This document shows, one piece after another, positions 35,481 through 42,495 of a stretch of DNA of 64,000 nucleotides. Origin of the DNA: Chryseobacterium sp. BGARF1. GTDB lineage: Bacteria > Bacteroidota > Bacteroidia > Flavobacteriales > Weeksellaceae. Within the stretch, counting starts at the first letter, position 1. Each line of letters starts with the position of its first letter. The notes beneath the pieces are model-generated. The model did not search any database, had not been told where the DNA came from, and was given only the letters and a program-made list of their open reading frames with translations. Position numbers and translations under genes: made by a program. Where the stretch lies: the NCBI RefSeq assembly GCF_001677955.1, contig NZ_LELA01000055.1, positions 80,471 to 144,470 of the forward strand, given 5' to 3'.

Positions 35481-35870
35481 TTAGTTTTCAGTATTATTAT
35501 CTCTTGATTGCTCTGAAGATTGATTATTTTCATTTTTTACAACCTTGATTAGTTTGTTGTGAAGAGTTATATAGCCGAGCTGAATCATTCGGTCTCTATA
35601 CCAGGTTGTGTTAACATTGAACTTGTCCCGGAGCAGTTCATAAAATTCTTTTTGACTTATAAATTTTCTATGTTCAAAAACTTCATTTATAAATCTTTTG
35701 TATAATTTACTTTGATCAATCGGCCTCCGGTTCTTTTTTTCCTTTAAATAATTATTGCTTTTGCTCAAAGATTTTTCATCAAGCAATCTTTGCCGTTCCT
35801 GCAGAGATTTTTTTCCATCATTCGGAATCCAGGTATAATTATTTATTTTTTTGAAAGTTTTGTTATTCAT
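35481..35870 (-). CDS. small basic phage protein, possibly winged-helix
   Basis: A 129-residue basic protein, 2 nt upstream of the primase-helicase. The C-terminal half (QKEFYELLRDKFNVNTTWYR) has the look of a small winged-helix or HTH. The rest is Lys/Asn-rich. It could be a replication initiator or loader. The family is not recognised. Confidence 0.5.
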   Translation of the reverse strand: MNNKTFKKINNYTWIPNDGKKSLQERQRLLDEKSLSKSNNYLKEKKNRRPIDQSKLYKRFINEVFEHRKFISQKEFYELLRDKFNVNTTWYRDRMIQLGYITLHNKLIKVVKNENNQSSEQSRDNNTEN

Positions 35871-36138
35871 AAGGTTTCAATTCATCAAGTGCTAAAAGAA
35901 AAATTCCAATCGAAAGAAGTTCTCCAGGATTCAATGTTTCTATATTCACAGAGTTTTCTAATTTAAATTTCCACTCTGCAAAATTGCTCAAGGGATTAAG
36001 CGAAATATATTCTCTAAAATTTAACGAGTGTTTTTGAACTCCTTCTGCTATCTTCTGTTCTAAAATTCCTCCAGGGAATTCTTTTTTTATAGTTTCTTTT
36101 AACTGAGTTTTAAATGTTTCAATTTCCATTATTACCAA
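35863..36138 (-). CDS. small early phage protein
   Basis: A 91-residue helical protein (start MVIMEIETFKTQL; an internal MEIETF start is possible). It overlaps the next gene by 8 nt. Unknown family. Confidence 0.5.
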   Translation of the reverse strand: MVIMEIETFKTQLKETIKKEFPGGILEQKIAEGVQKHSLNFREYISLNPLSNFAEWKFKLENSVNIETLNPGELLSIGIFLLALDELKPYE

Positions 36139-36189
36139 TGTTTTTTTAATATTTTTTTATTTGAGTACTGAAGGAAAAATTTTAGAATT

Positions 36190-36435
36190 TTATTTTTCAC
36201 TTTTTGCAAGAATTGAGTTACACCATATTTTAGCTGTCGTTTCACTAAAATCAATAATAAAAGCTTGTGTAATTTCTTCAGATGGAAACGATAAACATTG
36301 AGTATCCAATTGATTTTCTTCTTTTGCATCCATCCAATAAATTTTAATTTCTACGATGGGTTTTTCATTATCATCGAAGCCACGAGATACTAAAAGGCTT
36401 GTCGTGACAGATAGTTGAAAGGCTTTATAATTCAT
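36190..36435 (-). CDS. small early phage protein
   Basis: An 81-residue protein (start MNYKAFQLSVTTSLL). A different-frame 65-residue frame overlapping it (36132-36329) is judged a shadow. Unknown family. Confidence 0.5.
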   Translation of the reverse strand: MNYKAFQLSVTTSLLVSRGFDDNEKPIVEIKIYWMDAKEENQLDTQCLSFPSEEITQAFIIDFSETTAKIWCNSILAKSEK

Positions 36436-36439
36436 TTTT

Positions 36440-36610
36440 TTATTTTTCTAAATGACTGTAAGGTTTGTTATCTAGGCAGAGCTGAAGCTTTTCTATAGCT
36501 ATTTCAGCAGTGCTCCCAGACATTGTTATTATTCCCTTTATTTTTCCAGGCATGAGACACCAGGCTAAATGTAGATTTCCACTTTTTCGAGTTTTAATTT
36601 CTATCTTCAT
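36440..36610 (-). CDS. very small early phage protein
   Basis: A 56-residue frame, start MKIEIKTRKSGNLHLAWCLM. Its ATG overlaps the stop of the upstream gene by 4 nt (ATGA) and it ends 4 nt before the next ATG, so it fits an operon of small early genes. Unknown family. Confidence 0.5.
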   Translation of the reverse strand: MKIEIKTRKSGNLHLAWCLMPGKIKGIITMSGSTAEIAIEKLQLCLDNKPYSHLEK

Positions 36611-36849
36611 AATTTCGTTTTTGATATTGTTTTTATTTCTACAATTATTTTTTTACTGATTTTTATAGTTATATTTTTTTGAAAATCTGTAGGTTTTCCA
36701 GGATCGAGATCTACGAACTTGTTTTGGAGAAAAGTACTTCCAAAAATCTCATTAAATAGAACTTCAGCATCAACCATACAACCTTTCTCAAATGTTATTA
36801 TGTTGCCATTTTTTGTGTCTTGAAAATTATATTTACCGTTATCTTTCAT
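36607..36849 (-). CDS. small early phage protein
   Basis: An 80-residue protein (start MKDNGKYNFQDTKNGNI), overlapping the 56-residue gene by 4 nt. Unknown family. Confidence 0.5.
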   Translation of the reverse strand: MKDNGKYNFQDTKNGNIITFEKGCMVDAEVLFNEIFGSTFLQNKFVDLDPGKPTDFQKNITIKISKKIIVEIKTISKTKL

Positions 36850-36903
36850 AGTTTTTTGATGGTGTAAAAATTACTGTTCCACATTTTTAATATTTAAAAC
36901 AAA

Positions 36904-36929
36904 ACCCGGAGCGAAGAATCGTTCCGGGT
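36904..36929. terminator. hairpin in the early intergenic region
   Basis: ACCCGGA/TTCCGGGT stem with an 11-nt loop and AAAA on both sides, in the gap 36850-37186. The gap also holds the tRNA and an AAAGCACTTC/GAAGTGCTTT inverted repeat at about 37085 and 37171. Confidence 0.5.
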
Positions 36930-37009
36930 AAAAACTAATAACCATGAAAACTCAAATAAAACATGAGAATCATAATATCAGCGCAATTTCCTGTAGCTAA
37001 CCGATATTG

Positions 37010-37080
37010 CGCGAGGGAAAGGATTCGAACCTTCACAGTCGGTTTTGGAGACCGGTATGCTACCATTACATTACCCAAGC
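37010..37080 (-). tRNA. tRNA-Trp (anticodon CCA), phage-encoded
   Basis: Minus-strand cloverleaf: D arm ATG..CAT, anticodon loop CTCCAAA, T arm AAGG-TTCGAAT-CCTT, discriminator G. The acceptor GCTTGGG against CCCTCGC has two mismatched pairs, and no CCA is encoded. It is thus somewhat degenerate and may or may not be functional. Located among early prophage genes. Confidence 0.7.
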
Positions 37081-37186
37081 ATTTAAAGCACTTCTTAAAC
37101 GTCTGCTCTGATCAGGGTGATTTGAAAAAAAATAACGATTCTAACTATTACTTTTTCAAGCCCTTTTACTGAAGTGCTTTATATTT

Positions 37187-37567
37187 TTACTGACCAAATA
37201 GTCTGTCTAATAAGCTTTTTAGATGATCAGTTCTATTAAAATCAGTCATTACATTAAAAAGAGATGGGTTTAATGATTTCATTAATCTTGAATAATCTAC
37301 TGCATGGCTAACTACGTGTTCAAATCTATGATCTTGATCAAATCCATTTTTAAATGCATAGCAGAGTTTGTGACAAGATCCAGACAAAGCTATGACCTGT
37401 CTATTTTCATCTTTTTTATCTTTATTATTTTCAGAATCTTCCATTGCATTAACTAGATATAGCATGTTCTCTGGAGCACTTTTTAAAAGCTTTTCAAGCT
37501 GAGTGAAAAATTCATCTTTAGTAAGTTTCACAATGTTTTCAGTACGATTTTCATTTTTTGTACACAT
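37187..37567 (-). CDS. hypothetical early phage protein
   Basis: 126 residues from MCTKNENRTENIVKLTKD (an upstream ATG at 37612 is less likely). The central part has CHKLCYAFKNGFD and is followed by a helical C-terminus. Unknown family. It lies between the Cro-like gene and the tRNA, so it is probably among the first genes expressed after induction. Confidence 0.5.
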   Translation of the reverse strand: MCTKNENRTENIVKLTKDEFFTQLEKLLKSAPENMLYLVNAMEDSENNKDKKDENRQVIALSGSCHKLCYAFKNGFDQDHRFEHVVSHAVDYSRLMKSLNPSLFNVMTDFNRTDHLKSLLDRLFGQ

Positions 37568-37681
37568 AATTTTTAAGTTTTTAATTAATATTTTATTTAA
37601 AATTTTTGTCAATTAAAACGACGTTGCATTCCTTCTGAACTGAATAAACCCTTCACGCCGTTTTGAGAATAAATACATCGG

Positions 37682-37918
37682 CTATTCTGCCGGTTTTTCT
37701 GTTGTAAGAATTTCGTCGATCGAATATCCTTCCTGCTCAAAAAATTTAACAGCTGCCATTTTTGTAAAGGTTGAATTTCCAAAGGGCTTTTCCTGATATT
37801 TTTTAGCAGTGTTATAAACTGGTCTTTCACCAATTTCCAATGCTAGAGCTAATTTTAATCTAAAATTAGTGTCTGCGATAATGCATTGAATTATGTCTGG
37901 GTTTAAAAAATATAACAT
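37682..37918 (-). CDS. small Cro-like DNA-binding protein candidate
   Basis: 78 residues from MLYFLNPDIIQCIIAD. The frame extends to 37990, but the ATG at 37918 clears the operators. LALALEIGERPVYNTAKKY looks like a helix-turn-helix. Small proteins of this type, divergent from an XRE repressor, occur in Bacteroidetes prophages and may act as Cro or early activator. Promoter and three palindromic operators separate it from the repressor gene. Confidence 0.55.
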   Translation of the reverse strand: MLYFLNPDIIQCIIADTNFRLKLALALEIGERPVYNTAKKYQEKPFGNSTFTKMAAVKFFEQEGYSIDEILTTEKPAE

Positions 37919-37941
37919 GATTGTATAAATATTCGTAGATT

Positions 37942-38006
37942 TGTTCGAACATTTATACTGCAAATATATAAATAGTTCGGCAACTATCACAAAAAGTTCG
38001 GCAACT
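37942..38006. promoter_or_regulatory. operator region of the lysogeny switch
   Basis: TGTTCGAACA (37942-37951) is a perfect palindrome, and AGTTCGGCAACT occurs at 37974 and 37995, 21 bp apart (two helical turns), each with AGTT/AACT arms. They lie between divergent repressor and Cro-like genes. The same site recurs inverted at 39456. Confidence 0.75.
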
Positions 38007-38024
38007 TTTTTTAAATTACTTCTT

Positions 38025-38453
38025 ATGGATAAAAAAACTACTGATAATCAAAACGATAAGACACTGTTACTTGAAGGAATTATGAAAAAAGTGGAAACTT
38101 TTCATTTAACTCCCTACGAAATTTCGAAAAATACTGGGCTTTCGGATACCGGTGTTCGTAAATTATTAGATGGAAAGACAAAAAATCCTAGTTTTGATAC
38201 ACTAAATAGAATTGCAAAGTATATTGATACTATAGAAAATAGTCCAGAAAAATGTAATGAGAAAACTGTAGATTTAGAACTTATTAACAGAAAGTTGGAT
38301 TTTGTTATCAGCAAGCTTGAGAAATTCGAGAATAGGATGGAAGCAAATGAATTGATTCAAGAAATTATGTTTGAACTACAAAAAAATTCTTCCAGTCCGG
38401 AAGAATTAAAGAAAATTGAAAAAGGTCTTTCAAAGAAAAATATTAGTTCATAG
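38025..38453 (+). CDS. XRE-family phage repressor
   Basis: 142 residues from the ATG at 38025. The frame runs further upstream, but that would cover the operators. The N-terminal HTH_3 domain is clear (FHLTPYEISKNTGLSDTGVRKLLDG, split here as two helices before GKTKNPSFDTLNRIA). The C-terminal half is a charged coiled coil, probably for dimerisation, with no LexA-like protease site. It would hold the prophage silent by binding the AGTTCGGCAACT sites. It is the only rightward gene in this part. Confidence 0.85.
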   Translation: MDKKTTDNQNDKTLLLEGIMKKVETFHLTPYEISKNTGLSDTGVRKLLDGKTKNPSFDTLNRIAKYIDTIENSPEKCNEKTVDLELINRKLDFVISKLEKFENRMEANELIQEIMFELQKNSSSPEELKKIEKGLSKKNISS

Positions 38454-38679
38454 CAAGAACAAAATTGACTGTTTCCTTAATATTAATTTCTATAATTGGT
38501 TTTTCAAGTGTTTTAATAATAAAATTTTTTTTGTCAAATCCTTTCTTCAAAAATTTTATTTTCTCTTTAATTAAGATTAAAGTTTCTAAGTAATTTTCTC
38601 TGTCTATTATTCCGGCATAAAACTGTTCTTTAGCAATACGGAATAAATCATCACAAATCTTAAGCTGTTCCCTTGTCAT
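38443..38679 (-). CDS. small hypothetical protein of the lysogenic operon
   Basis: 78 residues from MTREQLKICDDLFRIAK. It is convergent with the repressor and overlaps its end by 11 nt, and it overlaps the membrane-protein gene by 20 nt. Unknown family. Co-transcribed with the membrane protein and the lipoprotein. Confidence 0.5.
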   Translation of the reverse strand: MTREQLKICDDLFRIAKEQFYAGIIDRENYLETLILIKEKIKFLKKGFDKKNFIIKTLEKPIIEINIKETVNFVLAMN

Positions 38680-39076
38680 TATTTTGTTTTTGAAGGTTAT
38701 TGATTTCGAACTCAACCTTATCGTCTAATATTAAAACTTTAAAATATCTGTGAAGATATTTTGTGAGAATTAGTATGAGCAAACTGAGGCCTAATGCCAC
38801 TAACCTGAAAACATAATCAGATTCGATGTTTAAATTAATATCCAAAAGGAAGAAACCCAAAAACATGCTTATATATACATATATTGGTACAATGTAAGAC
38901 ATCCAATGAGGTTCTAATTTGGAAACGTATAATATTAGAAGAGGTGAGATACAAACCGAGTAAGACCAGATCATGGCGGCAAGATTAGGAAATCTATGAC
39001 CAACGACTATTTCATCTGTGTCTATAAAAAAATTAAGGAAAAAATCTATATAAGGAATTGATGAGACAAGCACCAT
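38660..39076 (-). CDS. multi-spanning membrane protein
   Basis: 138 residues from MVLVSSIPYIDFFLNFF with four membrane segments and a charged C-terminus. The frame is open to 39280, but that would overlap the real lipoprotein gene by 137 nt and pass through a perfect hairpin (39081-39114), so the ATG at 39076 is preferred. It is probably a lysogenic-conversion or exclusion protein acting at the inner membrane. Unknown family. Confidence 0.5.
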   Translation of the reverse strand: MVLVSSIPYIDFFLNFFIDTDEIVVGHRFPNLAAMIWSYSVCISPLLILYVSKLEPHWMSYIVPIYVYISMFLGFFLLDINLNIESDYVFRLVALGLSLLILILTKYLHRYFKVLILDDKVEFEINNLQKQNNDKGTA

Positions 39077-39080
39077 CAAA

Positions 39081-39114
39081 ACGGTAGGAGTAATTTTCTT
39101 AATACTCCTACCGT
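39081..39114 (-). terminator. perfect hairpin between lipoprotein and membrane-protein genes
   Basis: ACGGTAGGAGT and ACTCCTACCGT form an 11-bp stem with a 12-nt loop, then GTTTTG on the minus strand. It may attenuate transcription or hide the start at 39076. Confidence 0.6.
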
Positions 39115-39143
39115 ATTTATTTAAGAATGTAAGTATATGTGAT

Positions 39144-39383
39144 TTAACGTCTAGGTGGCGTAATATCTTTTGGATCCAAGCCTTCTGAAGGTTCTGTTTC
39201 AATTCCTGATTCAAGCCCTGAAGTAGTGTTAAATAAGTTGTACTGAGTTGAGTCAGCTTCTCTTTTAAATAAGTTTTCATTGATTAATAGTTCTTGTTCT
39301 TGTGGTAAATCAACCATATCAGAATTCCTTTCGCATGATACGATAGTTAACACTGTAATTCCTAATAAAAAAAATTTCTTCAT
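39144..39383 (-). CDS. small lipoprotein under phage control
   Basis: 79 residues with a lipobox (MKKFFLLGITVLTIVSC) and an acidic, Ser/Thr/Pro-rich mature part ending in PKDITPPRR. Similar short lipoproteins are widespread in Chryseobacterium, but I know of no function. Its promoter region holds motif copy 10 and a copy of the prophage operator, so it belongs to the phage regulon and may change the lysogen's surface. Confidence 0.65.
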   Translation of the reverse strand: MKKFFLLGITVLTIVSCERNSDMVDLPQEQELLINENLFKREADSTQYNLFNTTSGLESGIETEPSEGLDPKDITPPRR

Positions 39384-39415
39384 TGTTTAAATATTTGAAT
39401 GTTATAATTAGGATT

Positions 39416-39450
39416 CAAATATCACACAATAATTTATTTTTTCAAAGGAC
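39416..39450 (-). promoter_or_regulatory. phage bipartite promoter motif, copy 10
   Basis: Minus strand AGTCCTTT, 22 nt, TATTTG, ending 33 nt before the lipoprotein ATG. Operator-like sequence begins 5 nt upstream. Confidence 0.55.
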
Positions 39451-39455
39451 TCAAT

Positions 39456-39508
39456 AGTTGCCGAACAAAGATACAAATTAACGAACAATTGTACGAACTT
39501 TTGTTCAC
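39456..39508. promoter_or_regulatory. second repressor operator cluster
   Basis: AGTTGCCGAACA (39456-39467) is the reverse complement of the TGTTCGGCAACT form of the switch operators. ACGAAC half-sites follow at about 39481 and 39493, and TGTTCACG near 39502. The repressor at 38025 probably binds here. Confidence 0.65.
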
Positions 39509-39509
39509 G

Positions 39510-41204
39510 TTAATTTGAAGTATTAGTTTTGAAGAGAGAAAAAAGGGATCTAAAATCATTGATTGTCACGATTTTGTCACGAGAAAAAATCTTATATGCT
39601 CTTTGGAATGCTGTAAAATATTGATATTGCGATAAGTATGAAATCTTAAAGTCAAGGCTAATTAGTCCGGTTCCCGCTACTAAACAGGACAAATGAAATT
39701 TACTTTCGTTTGTCCTGTTCTTTTTTTGGAGTAATCCGTTGGTTATCTGAAAGATATAGTTTGCGATTACATTCATTCGAGCGGTTCGATAAGTTTTTCC
39801 GTCAAACTCCAATTTTTCGGGGAATATCGAACCAATTATATCCCGTCTTGTTCTGATTTCGCCCTCGCTGTACATTTTAGGAATGCTTTCTATGTATTTC
39901 AAAGCCCTGTCCAAAGACTTTTCTACGTTGATTTTCTTGGTATCAGAACCGTCCTTGCTCAACTGTTCTTCCAAACTCTCAATCCGTTTCCTACACTCAT
40001 CTTTGATTTCGAGATATTCCTCGTCATCAATAATTTCAGACAGCAGTTTGTTGCGTGCTACTGATAACCTTGCATTCAGTTTATCTATTTCCTGTGCAAT
40101 CTGTTTCTTTTCGTCAAACGGATTTTTTGCGAATTTCTTGTAGTTGTCCAACAGAAGTCTTTTTACTATTTGAGAAGTACCGTTCAACGCAAACTGTCGC
40201 ATACTCTTTTCAAAAATATCGTTGGCTAATTCGGCTTTTTGACGAAAGCCACAAGAGGAAACACAATGATAGTAGTAATAACGGCTTGTTCTTCCTTTGG
40301 AAGCACTTCCCGTTAGGTTGCGACCGCATTCGGGACATACCAAGAAACCACGTAGGGGCAAGTTCTCGTCTGAAAGTATTTTGGTATTGGGACGTTCTAC
40401 CCTTTTGTTTCCGTCCAATATCAGTTGTACCCTATCAAAGAGGTCTTTGGATATAAGTGGTTCGTGCTGACCCTGCACCAAATGTGCTTCTTCGTCCTTG
40501 AATTTGGCAATGAATATCTTACCGTAGTACAGCGGATTGCGTACGGCAACGTGAAATGCACTTCGGCTTATAGTTGTCTTGTGCAACTTATTCATTTTTT
40601 GCCGTACTTGGTCACAGGCAAACACGCCTTTGGCTATTTCGTTGAAAGCCCACAGCATAGCTGTTGCTTCAGGTTCTTTCGGAGCAATGTATTTTCGTCC
40701 GTCCTCTTTGCTTCTATTGATATATCCAAAAGGTGCTCTACCCATCAAACGCCCCTCTTTCCTTGCCCTACGCATACCGTAGAACGTATTCAATGCTCTG
40801 CGGTCATTCTCTACTTCGGGAGCAGAAAGATATATGGCAAGCATCATCTTGTTTTCGGGAATGGAGAGGTCTAACGGCTGTTCTACCGCCTGTGGCTCTA
40901 TACCAAGTTTGTTGAGTGTGCTAATCATTTGATAAGCATCGCCAGCATTACGGCTGAACCTGTCCCATTTGGTAAACAGGATAAGGTCAGTTTTTGAACT
41001 TCTCTTTTTAAGGCTGTTCAATAATCTTGTCCATTCGGGACGGTTAAAGGTCTTGGCGGAATGGTCTTCATAAATAACCTGCCCAACAGCAATCTTATTG
41101 GTTGCACAGTATCTTTTCAGGCGTTCCTCTTGGTCACGCTGTGAATATCCCTTGTCCGCTTGTTCATCGGTGGAAACACGTATGTATAAATCGGCTCTTT
41201 TCAT
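39510..41204 (-). CDS. large serine recombinase (element integrase)
   Basis: 564 residues. The N-terminal resolvase domain has catalytic Ser11 in YIRVSTDEQ, then a recombinase domain (GRAPFGYINR), a zinc ribbon (CPECGRNL and CVSSCGF) and a coiled coil. It integrates and excises the element by attP/attB exchange. The last about 60 residues, from LVAGTGLI on, look like read-through: VAGTG is the antisense of a tRNA 3' end (GTTCCCGCTAC), and what follows is AT-rich flank. The original protein probably ended differently before integration. The body has the GC and codon style of Bacteroidetes mobile elements, unlike the phage on its left. Confidence 0.9.
   Translation of the reverse strand: MKRADLYIRVSTDEQADKGYSQRDQEERLKRYCATNKIAVGQVIYEDHSAKTFNRPEWTRLLNSLKKRSSKTDLILFTKWDRFSRNAGDAYQMISTLNKLGIEPQAVEQPLDLSIPENKMMLAIYLSAPEVENDRRALNTFYGMRRARKEGRLMGRAPFGYINRSKEDGRKYIAPKEPEATAMLWAFNEIAKGVFACDQVRQKMNKLHKTTISRSAFHVAVRNPLYYGKIFIAKFKDEEAHLVQGQHEPLISKDLFDRVQLILDGNKRVERPNTKILSDENLPLRGFLVCPECGRNLTGSASKGRTSRYYYYHCVSSCGFRQKAELANDIFEKSMRQFALNGTSQIVKRLLLDNYKKFAKNPFDEKKQIAQEIDKLNARLSVARNKLLSEIIDDEEYLEIKDECRKRIESLEEQLSKDGSDTKKINVEKSLDRALKYIESIPKMYSEGEIRTRRDIIGSIFPEKLEFDGKTYRTARMNVIANYIFQITNGLLQKKNRTNESKFHLSCLVAGTGLISLDFKISYLSQYQYFTAFQRAYKIFSRDKIVTINDFRSLFSLFKTNTSN
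39664..39690. other. left att-like junction, tRNA 3'-end remnant
   Basis: AGTCCGGTTCCCGCTAC followed by TAAACAGGA matches the 3' end and trailer of the initiator tRNA at 55149-55172 (AGTCGTGTCCCCGCTAC then CAACAGGA) with few mismatches. It marks the border between prophage-type sequence and the resistance element. Confidence 0.55.
39683..39727 (+). terminator. tRNA-type terminator inside the element's left end
   Basis: AACAGGACAAA and TTTGTCCTGTT form an 11-bp stem followed by CTTTTTTT on the plus strand, directly after the tRNA 3'-end remnant. It looks like the natural terminator of a tRNA that once stood here. Confidence 0.75.
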
Positions 41205-41264
41205 AGCTAATCATTTTTAAGTGGGTATTGACTTTGTGTGGGATTAGCTAAATTACAAAATAAA

Positions 41265-41426
41265 TCATTCGGTGTCAAAGCATTCACGGATAATTATCAT
41301 TGTGAGGTTGTACAAAAACTCCATAATCAGTTCGGCTGTTTCCTGTTCCACGTCAATACCGACCTCACGGAGAAGCTCCATTGCTTCCTCGATAGGTATT
41401 TTTTCTATTTCTTTTCTCTCCTGCAT
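41265..41426 (-). CDS. small conserved-looking protein upstream of recombinase
   Basis: 53 residues, start MQERKEIEKIPIEEAMELL, ending ECFDTE. It lies 60 bp upstream of the recombinase start on the same strand and has the same codon style, so it may be a recombination directionality or regulatory factor. No family is recognised. The antisense frame over the same DNA is judged a shadow. Confidence 0.5.
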   Translation of the reverse strand: MQERKEIEKIPIEEAMELLREVGIDVEQETAELIMEFLYNLTMIIIRECFDTE

Positions 41427-41896
41427 CGCCTAACTCGTTTTGTACTGACTAAATTAATCAGGTAAACAAGTCGGGCTTCCAATGTTGCAGTGAGAGGTAG
41501 CATTTGGCGTTCAGTTGCCAAATATTATTATGAAAGAAGTTAAAATCATATTCAAAAAAGAATAAAAAGGTAGCAAAGATAAGGCGGACAGCCACCGCAC
41601 CGCCCACCAAAAGACTACGGCATAATGGCTTCGCCACCCTTCGGGACTTATTCCGTTTCCTTTTGGTTTTTCCGCTTGTCCGCCTTGTTAAAATGGCTTT
41701 CTTTTTTTTCTGTTTTTTTCTTTTGGAAAATAATTTTAAGGGGGAGCAACGCATCGTCAAGATAACCCCCAACCCAAATAAAAGTGGCAGTCAGTGGCAC
41801 TATTTGGCGTTCATTGTCGTGACTGTAAACAGCTGTTTTTCAAACAGTCTTGCCGAACTTTGCAAATGGAAGCGGTTGGTTTTTTCGGCTAACTCC

Positions 41897-41984
41897 AATC
41901 CGTTCCGCAGAACGGATTTTCTGAACCCCTGTTCAGAGCAAGTTATCTTTTGAGCTACTCGGAATAAATTCCGCATCTCAAAAG
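41897..41984. other. hairpin cluster, oriT candidate
   Basis: Three consecutive perfect inverted repeats: AATCCGTTC/GAACGGATT, CTGAAC/GTTCAG, and CTTTTGAG/CTCAAAAG enclosing CGGAAT/ATTCCG. They end about 70 bp before mobA, the usual place of oriT in CTnDOT-like and NBU-like elements. Confidence 0.5.
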
Positions 41985-42056
41985 CACTTGCCCTTGCAGG
42001 TGGCTGAAAACCGCTCCGAAGTCGCAGTTTTGGTTTAACATTAAAATGATTTGATT

Positions 42057-42491
42057 ATGGAAGAAGTGAACAGAAAACAGATTAAAAAGACAGGAAGAAA
42101 ACCGAAGAACGACCCTGCGGTACATCGGTATTCCATCAGTCTGAACGCAGAGGAAAACGCCAAGTTCCTTGCCCTTTTCGACCAATCGGGAATGAACATA
42201 AAGGCACATTTCATTACGGCTTGTATCTTTCAAAAGACGGTAAAAACCGTAAAAATTGATATGAATGCGGTAGAATACCACGCAGGATTGACCAAGTTTT
42301 TCGGACAGTTCAGAGGAATAGCAACCAATTACAATCAGATTGTAAAGCTGTTGAACACACACTTTTCGGAGAAAAAGGCATTGGCATACCTCTACAAATT
42401 GGAAAAACAGACCGCAGCAATGAAAGAATTATTGCTCAAAGTTTTAATCCTTACCGCAGAATTTGAAAAGAAATACCTAAACAAAGAGTAA
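42057..42491 (+). CDS. mobA: mobilization accessory protein MobA
   Basis: 144 residues from MEEVNRKQIKKTGRKPKND. The basic N-terminus with a ribbon-helix-helix-like part (HRYSISLNAEENAKFLALF) resembles MobA/relaxosome proteins of Bacteroidetes conjugative elements, which bind oriT and assist the relaxase. The gene is 4 nt upstream of the relaxase gene. A second copy of its C-terminal end survives at 44639, after catB. Confidence 0.8.
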   Translation: MEEVNRKQIKKTGRKPKNDPAVHRYSISLNAEENAKFLALFDQSGMNIKAHFITACIFQKTVKTVKIDMNAVEYHAGLTKFFGQFRGIATNYNQIVKLLNTHFSEKKALAYLYKLEKQTAAMKELLLKVLILTAEFEKKYLNKE

Positions 42492-42495
42492 AGAA

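Noticed and set aside
36132..36329. 65-codon leftward frame
   Set aside because: Mostly inside the better-supported 81-residue gene and rich in Lys/Leu runs from poly-A/T.
40055..40874. Two rightward frames of 130-150 codons antisense to the serine recombinase
   Set aside because: They mirror a strongly supported gene, have no recognisable protein features and no promoter or start context.
41458..41772. 104-codon leftward frame in the gap before oriT/mobA
   Set aside because: Very Lys/Arg- and Phe-rich low-complexity translation of A/T tracts; no homologous features, no start context.
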